This document shows positions 12,490 to 21,313 of a stretch of DNA of 64,000 nucleotides, piece by piece. Source of the DNA: Demequina zhanjiangensis (GTDB lineage Bacteria; Actinomycetota; Actinomycetes; Actinomycetales; Demequinaceae); NCBI RefSeq assembly GCF_030418315.1, contig NZ_JAUHPV010000009.1, forward strand, positions 1 through 64,000. Reading direction: 5' to 3'. The notes under the pieces are model-generated. The model was given only the letters and a program-made list of their open reading frames with translations, made no database searches and was not told the origin of the DNA. A program made the position numbers and the translations under genes. The stretch's first letter is position 1. Each line of letters starts with the position of its first letter.

Positions 12490-12602
12490 CCGCTCCTCCA
12501 CCCCCGCGTCTCACCAGCCAGACCCAGGATAGGCGGAGCACGAAGATGGCGCTCGGTGTCACGTCCCGCGCACAGCGACGAGGCTGGCTCCAGAGACGAC
12601 GA

Positions 12603-12626
12603 AGGCCCTCCCCGAAGGAAGGGCCT
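12603..12626 (-). terminator. Terminator hairpin after tRNA-Pro
   Basis: On the minus strand AGGCCCTTCC and GGGAGGGCCT form a 10-bp stem with one G-U pair, capped by a TTCG tetraloop, 31 nt past the tRNA 3' end. TTCGTCG follows. Confidence 0.65.
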
Positions 12627-12654
12627 CAGCGCCGATGCTGTGCACATCGATCAC

Positions 12655-12730
<76 letters not shown>

Positions 12731-12795
12731 TGATTTGAGCCTGCTCAGCATAGCCGACCGCAGGCCGTGTTGAGAAATCCGTCCCCGCTCGCCCG

Positions 12796-13719
12796 TCAGC
12801 TCGCCGGAACCAGCGTCAGGAGCGTCGCCTCCGGCCTGCACGCGAAGCGGAACGGCGCGTACGGCGAGTGCCCGAGTCCGGCCGAGACATGCAGCCAGGT
12901 CGAGTCGGTCCCACCCTCATCGGGCCGTGCTCCAGGCCAGCCGTGAAGGCCCTTCACCCGTCCCGTGTCGAGGTCAGAGTTGGTGACGAGCGCGCCGTAG
13001 CCCGGCACGCACACCTGGCCCCCGTGAGTGTGACCGGCCAGCATCAGATCGCAGCCATCCGCCTTGAGGTCCGCAAGCACACGCAGATAGGGCGCGTGAG
13101 TGACGCCCAGGTGCAGATCCCCGCGGTCTGACGACGGCGCAGGCATCGCGTCCCGCTCCAGATGCGCATCGTCGGTGCCCACCAGGCTGATCCGCCGGCC
13201 CGCGGCCTCGACCTCGCCACGGGTGTTCGTCAGGTCGACCCACCCCGCCTCACGGAGGATGGTCCGCAGAAGCTCATGCGGCAGCTCGAGCCGCTCCGGA
13301 TCTTGGAAGGACGGGCCGCCGAAGTACTGGAACGGGTTGAGCGGCTTGGGACCGAAGTAGTCGTTCGAGCCGAACACGAAGGCTCCCGGCCTCGCGAGCA
13401 GCGGGGCAAGGGCCTCCACGAGCGACGGCACCGCGTCGGGATGCGCAAGATTGTCGCCCGTATCGACCACCAGGTCGGGCTCGAGGCCTGCGAGATCCTT
13501 GACCCACGCGATGCGATCCTTCTGCGAAGGCGTGAGGTGGATGTCCGACAGATGGAGGATCGTCAGGGGCGCAGCGCCGACCGGCAGCACCGGCACCTCG
13601 ACCTCACGCAGCACGTAGCGACGTGCCTCGACCACTCCCCACGCGAAGCATGCCGCGCCCGCGAGGGCGACCGTGGCGACGCTGCGGCCGAGAACGCCCG
13701 CAGCGCCACGCGACTCCAC
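12796..13719 (-). CDS. Membrane-anchored metallophosphoesterase (calcineurin-like)
   Basis: A YkuE/YaeI-type phosphohydrolase, about 307 residues, probably tethered by an N-terminal hydrophobic helix (SVATVALAGAACFAWGVV). The metal motifs appear in order: HLSDIHL, DTGDN, GSNDY, a histidine in VTHAPY and GHTHGGQ. The substrate is unknown; some relatives act on UDP-glucosamine lipids, but that is only a possibility here. GTG at 13719 has AGAGGG 9 nt upstream; TTG at 13728 would overlap the PBP stop codon (TTGA) but has no space for a ribosome site. It is downstream of and probably co-transcribed with the PBP gene. Confidence 0.85.
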   Translation of the reverse strand: MESRGAAGVLGRSVATVALAGAACFAWGVVEARRYVLREVEVPVLPVGAAPLTILHLSDIHLTPSQKDRIAWVKDLAGLEPDLVVDTGDNLAHPDAVPSLVEALAPLLARPGAFVFGSNDYFGPKPLNPFQYFGGPSFQDPERLELPHELLRTILREAGWVDLTNTRGEVEAAGRRISLVGTDDAHLERDAMPAPSSDRGDLHLGVTHAPYLRVLADLKADGCDLMLAGHTHGGQVCVPGYGALVTNSDLDTGRVKGLHGWPGARPDEGGTDSTWLHVSAGLGHSPYAPFRFACRPEATLLTLVPAS

Positions 13720-13724
13720 GCGGG

Positions 13725-16310
13725 TCAACCCTCTTCGCCGGGATCCGGCGACTGGTTGTTGCCGTTTCCTCGGCCATTGCCGTTGTTGTCCGGCTCCTCA
13801 GCGACTGGCCAGCCGTCGGGCGGGTTGGTGGAGAACTCGGACGGGGGCCACGTTCCGCCCCAGTAGTCGTCGGGCGCGACGCTCGGGTCCCAGCTCGACG
13901 GCCAGCGGTACCACCAGTCGGGCCGCTGATCGGTCGCCAGGTAGTACGAGATGGTCGCGCCGGGCAGGGCCTTCGAGTTCGCGGACGGGGCCTGTCCCGC
14001 GACCGTTCCAGGCGAGTACAGGTTCGAGTAGACGGTGCGCGCCTGGGCTCGGAATCCAGCCTGGGCGAGCGCGTACCGCGCCTGCGACTCCGACATGCCG
14101 ATCAGGTTCGGGATGTCCTGCGGCGTGCCGTACATGATCTCGTTGGAGGGTGTCTGGATGAAGTCGATGTTCGGCTCATCCTCGAGCGCCTTGTCCATGT
14201 AGCGCTTCCAGGTGGGCGCGGAGATCGTGCCTCCGTAGATCCACTGGTTGTTGTAGTTCACGCCGTTGAGCGTGATGTCGTAGCCCTTCTCGTCCTGGTC
14301 GGGGTTGCCGAGCCACACCGCAGTGGTGAGCTGAGGCGTGTAGCCGACGAACCAGAGGTGGGCGTTGAGCTGCGAGGTTCCGGTCTTTCCTGCCGCCTGG
14401 CGACCGCCGGCGAGCTCGGCGCGCGTGCCGGAGCCGTACTCGATGACCTTGGACATCGCGAACTGCACTCCGACCGCGATCTCCTCGCTCAGCACCCTGT
14501 TGCAGTTCTGCACGGGTGGCACGATCTCCTCGCCGTCGGAACCGACCGGCACGTCGCCGTTCGCGTCGGTGATCGACAGGATCGCGTACGGCTCGCAGTG
14601 GACGCCGTCGTTCGCGTACGTCTGCATGACCGACGCCATCGTGAGCGGCGAGGCGTTCTGGGTTCCGAGCGTGATCGAGGGCAGGTACTCCATGTCCTTG
14701 CCATCGGCACGGTGGAAGCCGAGCTTCTCCGCGACGTCCACGACATCGCACAGGTCGAGCTGCGAGGACATGGCCACGTACGCGGTGTTGATGGAGTTCG
14801 CGGTCGCGTTGAGGACGGTCATGCTCGTGCCTCCGCGGCCACCGACGTTCGTCGGCTTCCAGGTGCCGGTGAGGTTCCCGTCGAGGCAGGAGGCGGTCCA
14901 GTCGGAGAGGTCGTACTCACGGATCGAGGCGCTCACCGTCTGGTTGAGGGAGCGTCCGGACTCGAGCCAGGTGGTGAGGATGATGGGCTTGAACGTCGAG
15001 CCTGGCGAGAAGCCGCGGGAACCGCCGTAGTCGCGGTCCGTGGCGTAGTTGATGGAGGTCGAGTTCGGAGCCTCATTGGTCGGGTCGAACTCGCGGGTCT
15101 GGCTCATGGCGAGGATCTGTCCCGTGGACGAGTCGAGCGAGACGAGCGCCATCGCCCAGCCGGACGGGTCGTCGTAAGGCAGGGACTTCTTGAGCTCCTG
15201 GTTGGCGATCCACTGCTTGGAGACGTCCAGAGTCGTGATGATGTCGAGGCCACCCGAGTACAGCAGGTCAGTGCCCTCGCCGCGGAAGGCCTCGTCCTGC
15301 TTGATGACCTTCGTCACGTAGTCGCAGAAGAACGGCGCGATGTCCGACGCGCGGCACGAGAACTTGGGGTACGAGATGTTCTTGTAGTCGTCGAACGTGG
15401 TCGCGACGTACTCGTCGTACTCGGCCGTGCTGATGAGCCCCTGCTGCTCCATGCGCAGCAGCACGATGTTGCGCCGGTCCATCGACTGCTCAGGGTTGCG
15501 GATCGGGTCCCACTTCGTGGGGTTCTGCGTGATGCCGGCGATCGTCGCGGCCTCGAGGGCGTTGAGCTCAGCAGCGGACTTGGAGAAGTAGTACTGCGCC
15601 GCGGCCTCGACGCCGTAGGTGTTGGTGCCGAACTGCGCGATGTTCAGGTACTGCTCGAGGATCTGCTCCTTGCCGCAGTCCACGCCGGGGTCCTCGGAGC
15701 AGACGGTCCCGTAGGTGTCGTTGACCTTCTCCTCATAGGCGAGGGCGAGGCGCCACTCACGGATCTTGCGCTCGACGGACGTCTCGGTCGCCGCGGCGAT
15801 GGCCTCCTCGTCGCCCGAGTCGATGGCCTTCTGGAGGATGGTGTTCTTGACGAGCTGCTGGGTGAGGGTCGATCCACCCTGGGTGCCCTCGGTCGTGACC
15901 GTCGTGTAGACGGCTCGGAGGATTCCCTCGCCGTCCACACCGTTGTGCTCCCAGAATCGCTGGTCCTCGACCGCCACGACGGCCTTCTGGATCCATGGGG
16001 AGATGTCCTCGAGCGGCACGACGACGCGGTTCTGCGAGTAGAAGGTCGCGATGAGCTTCTGGCCCGTGCGGTCGTAGATGTTGGACTGCTGCGGGAGCGT
16101 CACCGACTCGAGCTCGCCTGGCAGCTCCTCGAAGAGGTCGGAGGCCCCTTCGGCCGAGTTTCCCGCGACGGTCACGACGGGGAGCGCGAGCCCCGCCACC
16201 AGGATTCCGCCGACGACGGAGAGCACGACGAAGGCGATCACGCCGCCGATGAGCTGCGCGAATGTCGCGCGCCCGTCCTGGCGCGCGCGTTCGGAGACGA
16301 AGAGACCCAT
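13725..16310 (-). CDS. Bifunctional class A penicillin-binding protein with PASTA domain
   Basis: Polymerises glycan strands and cross-links peptides in peptidoglycan. The 861-residue protein has one N-terminal membrane anchor (about residues 18-45). The glycosyltransferase domain shows EDQRFWEHNGVD (about 114) and GGSTLTQQLVKNT. The transpeptidase domain has the active serine in GSTFKP (about 437), SIN near 505 and KTGTS near 642. A PASTA domain (IPNLIGMSESQARYALAQAG) follows at about 730-795, then a Gly/Asn/Pro-rich tail. This is the PonA1/PonA2 architecture. TAAGGT 6 nt before the ATG suggests a leaderless transcript. Confidence 0.95.
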   Translation of the reverse strand: MGLFVSERARQDGRATFAQLIGGVIAFVVLSVVGGILVAGLALPVVTVAGNSAEGASDLFEELPGELESVTLPQQSNIYDRTGQKLIATFYSQNRVVVPLEDISPWIQKAVVAVEDQRFWEHNGVDGEGILRAVYTTVTTEGTQGGSTLTQQLVKNTILQKAIDSGDEEAIAAATETSVERKIREWRLALAYEEKVNDTYGTVCSEDPGVDCGKEQILEQYLNIAQFGTNTYGVEAAAQYYFSKSAAELNALEAATIAGITQNPTKWDPIRNPEQSMDRRNIVLLRMEQQGLISTAEYDEYVATTFDDYKNISYPKFSCRASDIAPFFCDYVTKVIKQDEAFRGEGTDLLYSGGLDIITTLDVSKQWIANQELKKSLPYDDPSGWAMALVSLDSSTGQILAMSQTREFDPTNEAPNSTSINYATDRDYGGSRGFSPGSTFKPIILTTWLESGRSLNQTVSASIREYDLSDWTASCLDGNLTGTWKPTNVGGRGGTSMTVLNATANSINTAYVAMSSQLDLCDVVDVAEKLGFHRADGKDMEYLPSITLGTQNASPLTMASVMQTYANDGVHCEPYAILSITDANGDVPVGSDGEEIVPPVQNCNRVLSEEIAVGVQFAMSKVIEYGSGTRAELAGGRQAAGKTGTSQLNAHLWFVGYTPQLTTAVWLGNPDQDEKGYDITLNGVNYNNQWIYGGTISAPTWKRYMDKALEDEPNIDFIQTPSNEIMYGTPQDIPNLIGMSESQARYALAQAGFRAQARTVYSNLYSPGTVAGQAPSANSKALPGATISYYLATDQRPDWWYRWPSSWDPSVAPDDYWGGTWPPSEFSTNPPDGWPVAEEPDNNGNGRGNGNNQSPDPGEEG

Positions 16311-16316
16311 GCACCA

Positions 16317-16322
16317 ACCTTA
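16317..16322 (-). promoter_or_regulatory. -10 box for leaderless PBP mRNA
   Basis: Read on the minus strand, TAAGGT ends 6 nt before the PBP ATG; no ribosome site is present between them. Confidence 0.45.
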
Positions 16323-16368
16323 CGTTGCCCCCACAACGATCCACGCCTCGGATGTGTTGCACAGGGGA

Positions 16369-16374
16369 TAGGCT
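16369..16374 (+). promoter_or_regulatory. -10 box for leaderless DUF4177 gene mRNA
   Basis: TAGGCT ends 7 nt before the ATG at 16382. It lies back to back with the PBP promoter 47 bp away, so this short region drives divergent transcription. Confidence 0.45.
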
Positions 16375-16381
16375 CGAGCGC

Positions 16382-16534
16382 ATGACCTCGTGGGAGTACG
16401 CAACAGTTCCGCTCATCGATCATGCCACCAAGCAGATCCTCGACCAGTGGGGCGAGGACGGCTGGGAGCTGGTCCAGGTGGTCACCGGACCGACCGGTGG
16501 CCTCGTCGCCTACATGAAGCGGCCGAAGGCCTGA
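16382..16534 (+). CDS. DUF4177-like small protein
   Basis: A 50-residue protein of the form WEYATVPL...LDQWGEDGWELVQVVTGPTGGLVAYMKRP, which fits the DUF4177 pattern (Trp-Glu-Tyr start, GWELV core, KRP end). The biochemical function is unknown. It is soluble with no signal or membrane segment. It lies 2 bp upstream of the RidA gene, so they form one transcript, an arrangement I recall from other actinobacteria near PBP and Crp genes. Confidence 0.8.
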   Translation: MTSWEYATVPLIDHATKQILDQWGEDGWELVQVVTGPTGGLVAYMKRPKA

Positions 16535-16536
16535 CC

Positions 16537-17007
16537 GTGAGCGCCAGCCAGCGTCTCGCAGCCCTCGGCCTCACCCTGCCCGAGGTGGCCATCCCGGTCG
16601 GCACCTATGTGCCGGCCCTGCGGCATGGCGACCTCGTCTACACGTCCGGCCAGCTCCCGTTCGTGGACGGCGCCCTGCTGGCGACGGGCCACGTGGGCCA
16701 GCGCTCTGACGATGTGACGCCTGAGCGCGCCGCCGAGTGTGCCCGCGCCGCGGCGCTCAATGCGCTCGCCGCGGCGGCGCAGGCTGCGGGCGGCCTCGAC
16801 TCGATCGAGTCGGTCGTGAAGGTCACCGGCTTCGTCTCATCCGCGCCGGAGTTCACCCAGCAGCCCGCGATCCTCAACGCCGCGTCGGCGCTGATGGTCG
16901 ACGTGTTCGGTGAGTCAGGTCGCCATGCCAGGTCGGCCGTCGGCGTGGCCGCGCTGCCGCTGGGCGCACCCGTGGAGGTCGAGATCGTGGTGGCGGTCCG
17001 CCACTAG
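16537..17007 (+). CDS. RidA family protein
   Basis: A 156-residue member of the YjgF/YER057c/UK114 family, which hydrolyses reactive enamine/imine intermediates or has unknown roles in more divergent branches. Visible family features are the start LGLTLPEVAIPVGTYVPALRHGDLVYTSGQ with the typical YTSGQ, and the segment VVKVTGFV near residue 90. The arginine that binds the imine carboxylate in true RidA (usually near residue 105) is not obvious here, so deaminase activity is uncertain. GTG start, 2 bp after the DUF4177 stop. Confidence 0.85.
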   Translation: MSASQRLAALGLTLPEVAIPVGTYVPALRHGDLVYTSGQLPFVDGALLATGHVGQRSDDVTPERAAECARAAALNALAAAAQAAGGLDSIESVVKVTGFVSSAPEFTQQPAILNAASALMVDVFGESGRHARSAVGVAALPLGAPVEVEIVVAVRH

Positions 17008-17051
17008 CGCCCCGACCTCACCGGCCGCCCTCTGTCGAGGTGCGGTGGCGA

Positions 17052-17105
17052 GGCGCAGTCCAGCGAGAGGCGCAGTTCAGCGAGAACGGGCCCGACTCAG
17101 CGGGA
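17052..17105. repeat. Three 17-bp imperfect repeats at the crp 3' end
   Basis: GGCGCAGTCCAGCGAGA (17052-17068) is followed directly by a copy with one change (17069-17085), then after 3 bp by a diverged copy (17089-17105, 12 of 17 identical to the second) that contains the crp stop codon. It lies between the convergent RidA and crp genes. Confidence 0.7.
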
Positions 17106-17810
17106 GCGGGCGCGGAGCCTGTCGGGCTCGTACACCTCGACCGAGCCGATGTGGACGTCGATCCATCCACGCGACGCGAAGTCGGCGAGGGCCTTGTTGA
17201 CCGTCTCGCGCGAGGCGCCCACGAGCTGGGCGAGCTCCTCCTGGGTGAGACCGTGACGCACGGTGACGTGTCCGCGCTCCATGCGACCGAAACGGTGTCC
17301 GAGGTCCAGGATCGCCTTGGCGACACGACCCGGCACGTCAGAGAAGACGAGGTCCGCCATCGTGTTCGTGGTGCGGCGGATGCGCTGGGCGAGCGCGCGC
17401 AGCAGGTGGCGGGACATGTCGAGGTGCTCGTCGAGCCACGCGTCGAGCGTCTCCTTCGGGAGCTCGTAGAGGACCGACTCCTCGACGACATGCGCACGCG
17501 ACAGGCGGGGCCCCGGGTCGAAGACGGAAAGCTCCCCGACCATGTCGCCGACACCCTGGAGCCCGAGGAGGTTCTCGCGGCCGTCGCGCGCGGTGCGGGC
17601 GAGCTTCACCTTGCCCTTGACGATGATGTACATCGCGTGGCCTTCGTCGCCCTCGTTGAAGATCGTCTGGCCCTTGGAGTACTCGCGGCGGATCATCTGC
17701 GCGATCAGAGAGCGGGCGCTCGCCGAGTCCATCCCCCCGAACAGCGGGGACGAACGGAGCAGCTGCTCCTCACGCGGGGTGTGGGCCGAGCCCTGGGGTG
17801 CCTCAGGCAT
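17097..17810 (-). CDS. crp: Crp/Fnr-family transcription factor (GlxR-like)
   Basis: A 237-residue regulator with an N-terminal cyclic-nucleotide domain (about residues 20-125) and a C-terminal winged helix (LTQEELAQLVGASRETVNKALADFASRG). The phosphate-binding cassette GELSVFDPGPRLSRA resembles that of actinobacterial GlxR/Crp, so cAMP binding is likely. ATG at 17810 is used, with GGAG 7 nt upstream; it overlaps the end of the upstream gene by 8 bp, so the two are coupled. An in-frame start at 17846 lies inside that upstream gene. Confidence 0.9.
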   Translation of the reverse strand: MPEAPQGSAHTPREEQLLRSSPLFGGMDSASARSLIAQMIRREYSKGQTIFNEGDEGHAMYIIVKGKVKLARTARDGRENLLGLQGVGDMVGELSVFDPGPRLSRAHVVEESVLYELPKETLDAWLDEHLDMSRHLLRALAQRIRRTTNTMADLVFSDVPGRVAKAILDLGHRFGRMERGHVTVRHGLTQEELAQLVGASRETVNKALADFASRGWIDVHIGSVEVYEPDRLRARSR

Positions 17811-18210
17811 AGCGGCGCTCCGCGACATCGCGCCGGTGTGCCTCACCCATCGCCTTGACCATCAATGCCGTCACCGTCTCCAGGTTCTTCGCGACTCGTG
17901 CCTCATAGGACTCGAGCCGTGCGTCGAGATTGTCCAACTCCTCGATGCTACCGGGCGCGACGGCTCCTCTCTCGGGCCACACCGCATCGGCGAGTTCTCT
18001 TGAGCTCGGCGCGTCGGCGGCGAGGGCCTCCCAGAGGTCGTCCAGGTCGAGCTGCTCGACGCCTCCTGGGCGGGCGAGAGCAGCGATCGACAGCTCGCGA
18101 CGGGCGGCGACGAGGCGCCTCCACCATCGGACGCGTGCCACCTCGCGGCGGATGTCGCGTCGCCGCTGTCGCAGCTCCGCGATCCGCTCTGCGGACGCCA
18201 TGGTGCTCAC
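17803..18210 (-). CDS. Helical-hairpin protein, possibly RsiG/AmfC-related
   Basis: A 135-residue cytoplasmic protein, probably two long helices. The first is very Arg-rich (ERIAELRQRRRDIRREVARV), then a middle section (LDDLWEALAADAP) and a second helix (about 92-125, ELDNLDARLESYEARVAKNL). The helix-linker-helix layout and a central ADAP segment recall the RsiG/AmfC anti-sigma family, but the c-di-GMP residues of that family (E-x3-S-x2-R-x3-Q-x3-D) are not conserved. I treat this as a weak structural analogy. GTG at 18210 has AGGGGG upstream. It is translationally coupled to crp by an 8-bp overlap. Confidence 0.7.
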   Translation of the reverse strand: MSTMASAERIAELRQRRRDIRREVARVRWWRRLVAARRELSIAALARPGGVEQLDLDDLWEALAADAPSSRELADAVWPERGAVAPGSIEELDNLDARLESYEARVAKNLETVTALMVKAMGEAHRRDVAERRYA

Positions 18211-18300
18211 GTCACCCCCTAGGGACTTCAAGGACGAGGTCTCGGCCGTTTCCTGACCACCCGTCTATCGGTCGCCGCACCGGTTCGCTTGAGGGTCGCC

Positions 18301-18306
18301 TAGGGT
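18301..18306 (+). promoter_or_regulatory. -10 box for leaderless nth mRNA
   Basis: TAGGGT ends 7 nt before the nth ATG and no Shine-Dalgarno sequence is present. Confidence 0.45.
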
Positions 18307-18313
18307 TGTCGCC

Positions 18314-19021
18314 ATGCCTCGCCGCACGCCTCTCACTGTCGCCTCGTCGGGGGCCTCCGAGCCTCCTCTCGCGCTCGTCAGGAGGGCGCGGGCGATCAAT
18401 CGGGCGCTTGCCGACGTGTACCCGGATGCGCACTGCGAGCTGGACTACGGGACTCCCTTCCAGCTGCTCGCGGCGACCGTCCTGTCCGCGCAGTGCACCG
18501 ACGTGCGGGTCAACCAGGTGACCCCTGGACTCTTCGCGCGCTACCCGGACGCGACGGCGATGGCCGGCGCCGATCGGGACGAGCTGGAGGCACTGATCAA
18601 GCCGACCGGGTTCTACAGGGCGAAGGCGGAGTCGCTCCTGGGGCTCAGCCGCGACATCGTCGAGCGGTACGACGGCGCGGTGCCCGGCCGCCTGAAGGAC
18701 CTGGTGACGCTGAGGGGCGTGGGACGGAAGACCGCGAACGTGGTGCTCGGCAACGCGTTCGACGTGCCGGGGATCACCGTCGACACCCACATGGGTCGGC
18801 TCGCGCGTCGGCTCGGGCTGACCGTGAACGAGGACCCGGTGGTCGTCGAGCGTGACCTGATGGCGCTGATCGAGCGACGCGAGTGGACGCTGTGGTCGCA
18901 CCGGGTCATCTTCCACGGGCGCCGCCGGTGCACCGCGCGCAAACCCGACTGCGGGTCGTGCGAGATCGCTGCGCTGTGCCCCACGGCGCCGGGCGCGAAG
19001 GTGCGCAACGGCTCGTCCTAA
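18314..19021 (+). CDS. nth: Endonuclease III
   Basis: DNA glycosylase/AP lyase that removes oxidised pyrimidines. The 235-residue protein has the start of the fold at [15 protein letters not shown], the helix-hairpin-helix with catalytic lysine ([15 protein letters not shown]), the catalytic aspartate in VDTHMGR and the C-terminal [4Fe-4S] cluster C-x6-C-x2-C-x5-C ([17 protein letters not shown]). It faces nhaA across a short hairpin. Confidence 0.96.
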   Translation: MPRRTPLTVASSGASEPPLALVRRARAINRALADVYPDAHCELDYGTPFQLLAATVLSAQCTDVRVNQVTPGLFARYPDATAMAGADRDELEALIKPTGFYRAKAESLLGLSRDIVERYDGAVPGRLKDLVTLRGVGRKTANVVLGNAFDVPGITVDTHMGRLARRLGLTVNEDPVVVERDLMALIERREWTLWSHRVIFHGRRRCTARKPDCGSCEIAALCPTAPGAKVRNGSS

Positions 19022-19072
19022 GAGTCCGCTCCTCACCCCTGCGGCGATTCACCTCGGAGAGAGCCGGCGGCG

Positions 19073-19093
19073 CGGCCCCGCGTCGCGGGGCCG
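19073..19093. terminator. Bidirectional hairpin between nth and nhaA
   Basis: CGGCCCCGC and GCGGGGCCG form a perfect 9-bp stem with a 3-nt loop between the convergent stop codons. Confidence 0.55.
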
Positions 19094-19110
19094 TCGGGCC
19101 GACGCTAGTG

Positions 19111-20430
19111 CTAGTCTTCCTTCTTGCTCGACTCGTCGACGCTGCCACCGATCTCGGCGGCGAGCTCGTGCGCGTCTCCCATGCGGTCGTGGCCGACGAC
19201 GGGGTTCGAGCGGGACTCGTAGAGCTTCCGGTAGAACCTGTCGCGCCACGCAAGCATGGCCGACCCGATGATCGCGGCGAGCAGCGAGGCGGAGAGGACC
19301 GCCATCTTGACCTCGGCGACCCTCTCGCCGTCGAAGGCGAGGTCACCGATGAGCAGCGACACTGTGAACCCGATTCCGGCGAGGAACGAGACCCCGAGCA
19401 CGTCGAGCCAGTTGAGCCCTCGGTCGAGCTTGGCATTCGTGAAGGTGGCGACGAGCCAGGTGGCCAGAAGGATTCCTAGCGGCTTGCCGATCACGAGGCC
19501 GACGACGACACCCTGAGCGACGGGGTCGGACACAGCAGTTGCGATCGCGTCGCCGGAGATCGCGATGCCTGCAGCGAACAGGGCGAAGACCGGGACGGCG
19601 AAGCCCGCCGACACGGGGCGCCACTTGTGCTCCCAGTGCTCGGCCAGCGCGTGCTTCTCGCCCTTGCCGCGCAGGGCGGGAACCATCATTCCGAGCGCGA
19701 CGCCCGCGATGGTCGCGTGGATGCCCGACGCGTGCATGAACGCCCAGGCGGCGATCGCGATCGGCATGAGCAGCCACCAGTAGGTGATCCGCTTGTAGGC
19801 GAGGAACCCGAAGATCGCGATGCAGGCGACGGCGGCGGCGAGCCACTGGAAGTGGATCTCGTCCGTGAAGAAGACGGCGATGATGATGATCGCCAGCAGG
19901 TCGTCGACCACGGCGAGCGTCAGCAGGAACGCGCGCAGCGCGTTCGGAAGCCATCGACCCACCACGGAGAGGACAGCGACCGCGAAGGCGATGTCAGTCG
20001 CCGTCGGCACCGCCCAGCCGTCGAACGAGCCGTTGTCCTGCAGGTTGACCACCGTGTACAGGATGGCGGGCACGGCCATGCCGCCGACTGCGGCGACGAT
20101 CGGCACGATCGCCGAGGAGGGCTTGCGCAGCTCGCCAGCGACGATCTCGCGCTTGAGCTCGAGTCCGACGACGAAGAAGAAGATGGCGAGGAGGCCATCC
20201 TTGGCCCAGTCCTCGACCGACAGGTTCAGGTGGAGCGCCTCAGGCCCGAAGTGGAAGTCCTTGATCGACTCGTACGAGTCCGCCCACATCGAGTTGGCCC
20301 AGACCAGAGCGACGACTGTGCCGATCAGCAGGAGGATTCCTCCCGCACGCTCGGTCCGAAGAATGTCGGCGAGGGTGCGCTCCGTCGACGGCGTGAGCCG
20401 TGAGAAGAGCCGTTCGGGCTTGTGCGACAT
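19111..20430 (-). CDS. nhaA: Na+/H+ antiporter NhaA
   Basis: Exchanges two protons for one sodium ion and controls pH and Na+. The 439-residue membrane protein has about twelve hydrophobic segments. The ion-binding aspartate pair is in LAVVDDLLAI, the unwound-helix motif in WAVPTATDIAFA, and the N-terminal WANS and C-terminal GIGFTVSLLIGDLAF segments are typical. An acidic/charged 45-residue tail follows. GAGGAG precedes the ATG. No nhaR or recognised riboswitch is next to it. Confidence 0.95.
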   Translation of the reverse strand: MSHKPERLFSRLTPSTERTLADILRTERAGGILLLIGTVVALVWANSMWADSYESIKDFHFGPEALHLNLSVEDWAKDGLLAIFFFVVGLELKREIVAGELRKPSSAIVPIVAAVGGMAVPAILYTVVNLQDNGSFDGWAVPTATDIAFAVAVLSVVGRWLPNALRAFLLTLAVVDDLLAIIIIAVFFTDEIHFQWLAAAVACIAIFGFLAYKRITYWWLLMPIAIAAWAFMHASGIHATIAGVALGMMVPALRGKGEKHALAEHWEHKWRPVSAGFAVPVFALFAAGIAISGDAIATAVSDPVAQGVVVGLVIGKPLGILLATWLVATFTNAKLDRGLNWLDVLGVSFLAGIGFTVSLLIGDLAFDGERVAEVKMAVLSASLLAAIIGSAMLAWRDRFYRKLYESRSNPVVGHDRMGDAHELAAEIGGSVDESSKKED

Positions 20431-20546
20431 GCAGTCAGTCTCCTCGTTGGGGAAGTCGGGGAACCGAGTCCAGAGTACTCAGCACCAGGGCGTGCCGACG
20501 TCCTGCTCGAGGATGAGATCAGGCTGCGGCGCTGCCTACCGCAACG

Positions 20547-21257
20547 CTACTTGGAGGCCGTCTGTTCCTTGTCCGCCGGGGCGGGGGCGGGCGGGTCGAA
20601 GCGGTAGCCGACGTTGCGGACGGTGCCGATCAGCTGCTCGTGCTCCGCACCGAGCTTGGCGCGCAAGCGCCGGACGTGGACGTCCACGGTGCGGGTGCCG
20701 CCGTAGTAGTCGAAGCCCCACACCTCCTGCAGGAGCTGGTCGCGCGTGTAGACGCGGCCGGGGTGCTGCATCAGGTACTTGAGGAGCTCGAACTCCTTGT
20801 AGGTGAGGTCGAGCGGCACTCCCTTGAGGCGCGCGGTGTAGCCGCCCACGTCCACGGTCAGCTCGCCCGAGGAGAACTCGGCGGCCTTCTCGAGGGGGTC
20901 CTGGGAGCTGGCGCGTCCCATGAGGAGGCGGATCCTGGCCTCGACCTCGGCCGGGGACGCGTCGGCGAGCACGACGTCGTCGGCTCCCCACTCGCTCGTG
21001 ACGATCGACATGCCTCCGTCGCGAAGGACGAGCAGGAGGGGGACCGTGACACCGGTGACCTGGACGAGCTTGCAGTTGTTGCGTGCTTCAGCCAGGTCGT
21101 TCCGTGCATCGACCACGAGGACGTCGGCGTCCATCGCGTCGAGCATCGCGGCTGGTTCGGGCTCCACGACGCGGGTACGGTGGCTGAGGAGCGAGAGCGC
21201 AGGCAGGACCGCACCCGCCCCGTCTCCCGACGGAGTGAGGACAAGCAGGTCTGCCAT
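20547..21257 (-). CDS. glnR: GlnR-type orphan response regulator
   Basis: OmpR-family master regulator of nitrogen assimilation in actinobacteria. The 236-residue protein opens LLVLTPSGDGAGAVLPALSLL and has VDARNDL where a phosphorylated aspartate would sit, as in GlnR proteins, which lack a complete acidic pocket and work without phosphorylation. The winged helix (LDLTYKEFELLKYLMQHPGR ... GTRTVDVHVRRLRAKLG) is very close to known GlnR. GGAGG precedes the ATG at 21257. No kinase is nearby, and the divergent thioredoxin/DUF4395/nitrobindin genes match the neighbourhood of Rv0818 in Mycobacterium as I remember it. Confidence 0.88.
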   Translation of the reverse strand: MADLLVLTPSGDGAGAVLPALSLLSHRTRVVEPEPAAMLDAMDADVLVVDARNDLAEARNNCKLVQVTGVTVPLLLVLRDGGMSIVTSEWGADDVVLADASPAEVEARIRLLMGRASSQDPLEKAAEFSSGELTVDVGGYTARLKGVPLDLTYKEFELLKYLMQHPGRVYTRDQLLQEVWGFDYYGGTRTVDVHVRRLRAKLGAEHEQLIGTVRNVGYRFDPPAPAPADKEQTASK

Positions 21258-21313
21258 CGCCACCTCCCGACTGGCTTTACTGTAGCGGCGCAGCGCGTGA
21301 CAGACTAACCACC

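Noticed and set aside
16382..17007. DUF4177 and RidA as one fused gene in the frame opened at 16390
   Set aside because: The first gene is in another frame with its own -10 box and stop codon, and RidA begins at a GTG 2 bp later.
20431..20546. Sodium, lithium or pH riboswitch before nhaA
   Set aside because: I could not match the leader to any of the nhaA-associated motifs by eye; an Rfam search would decide.
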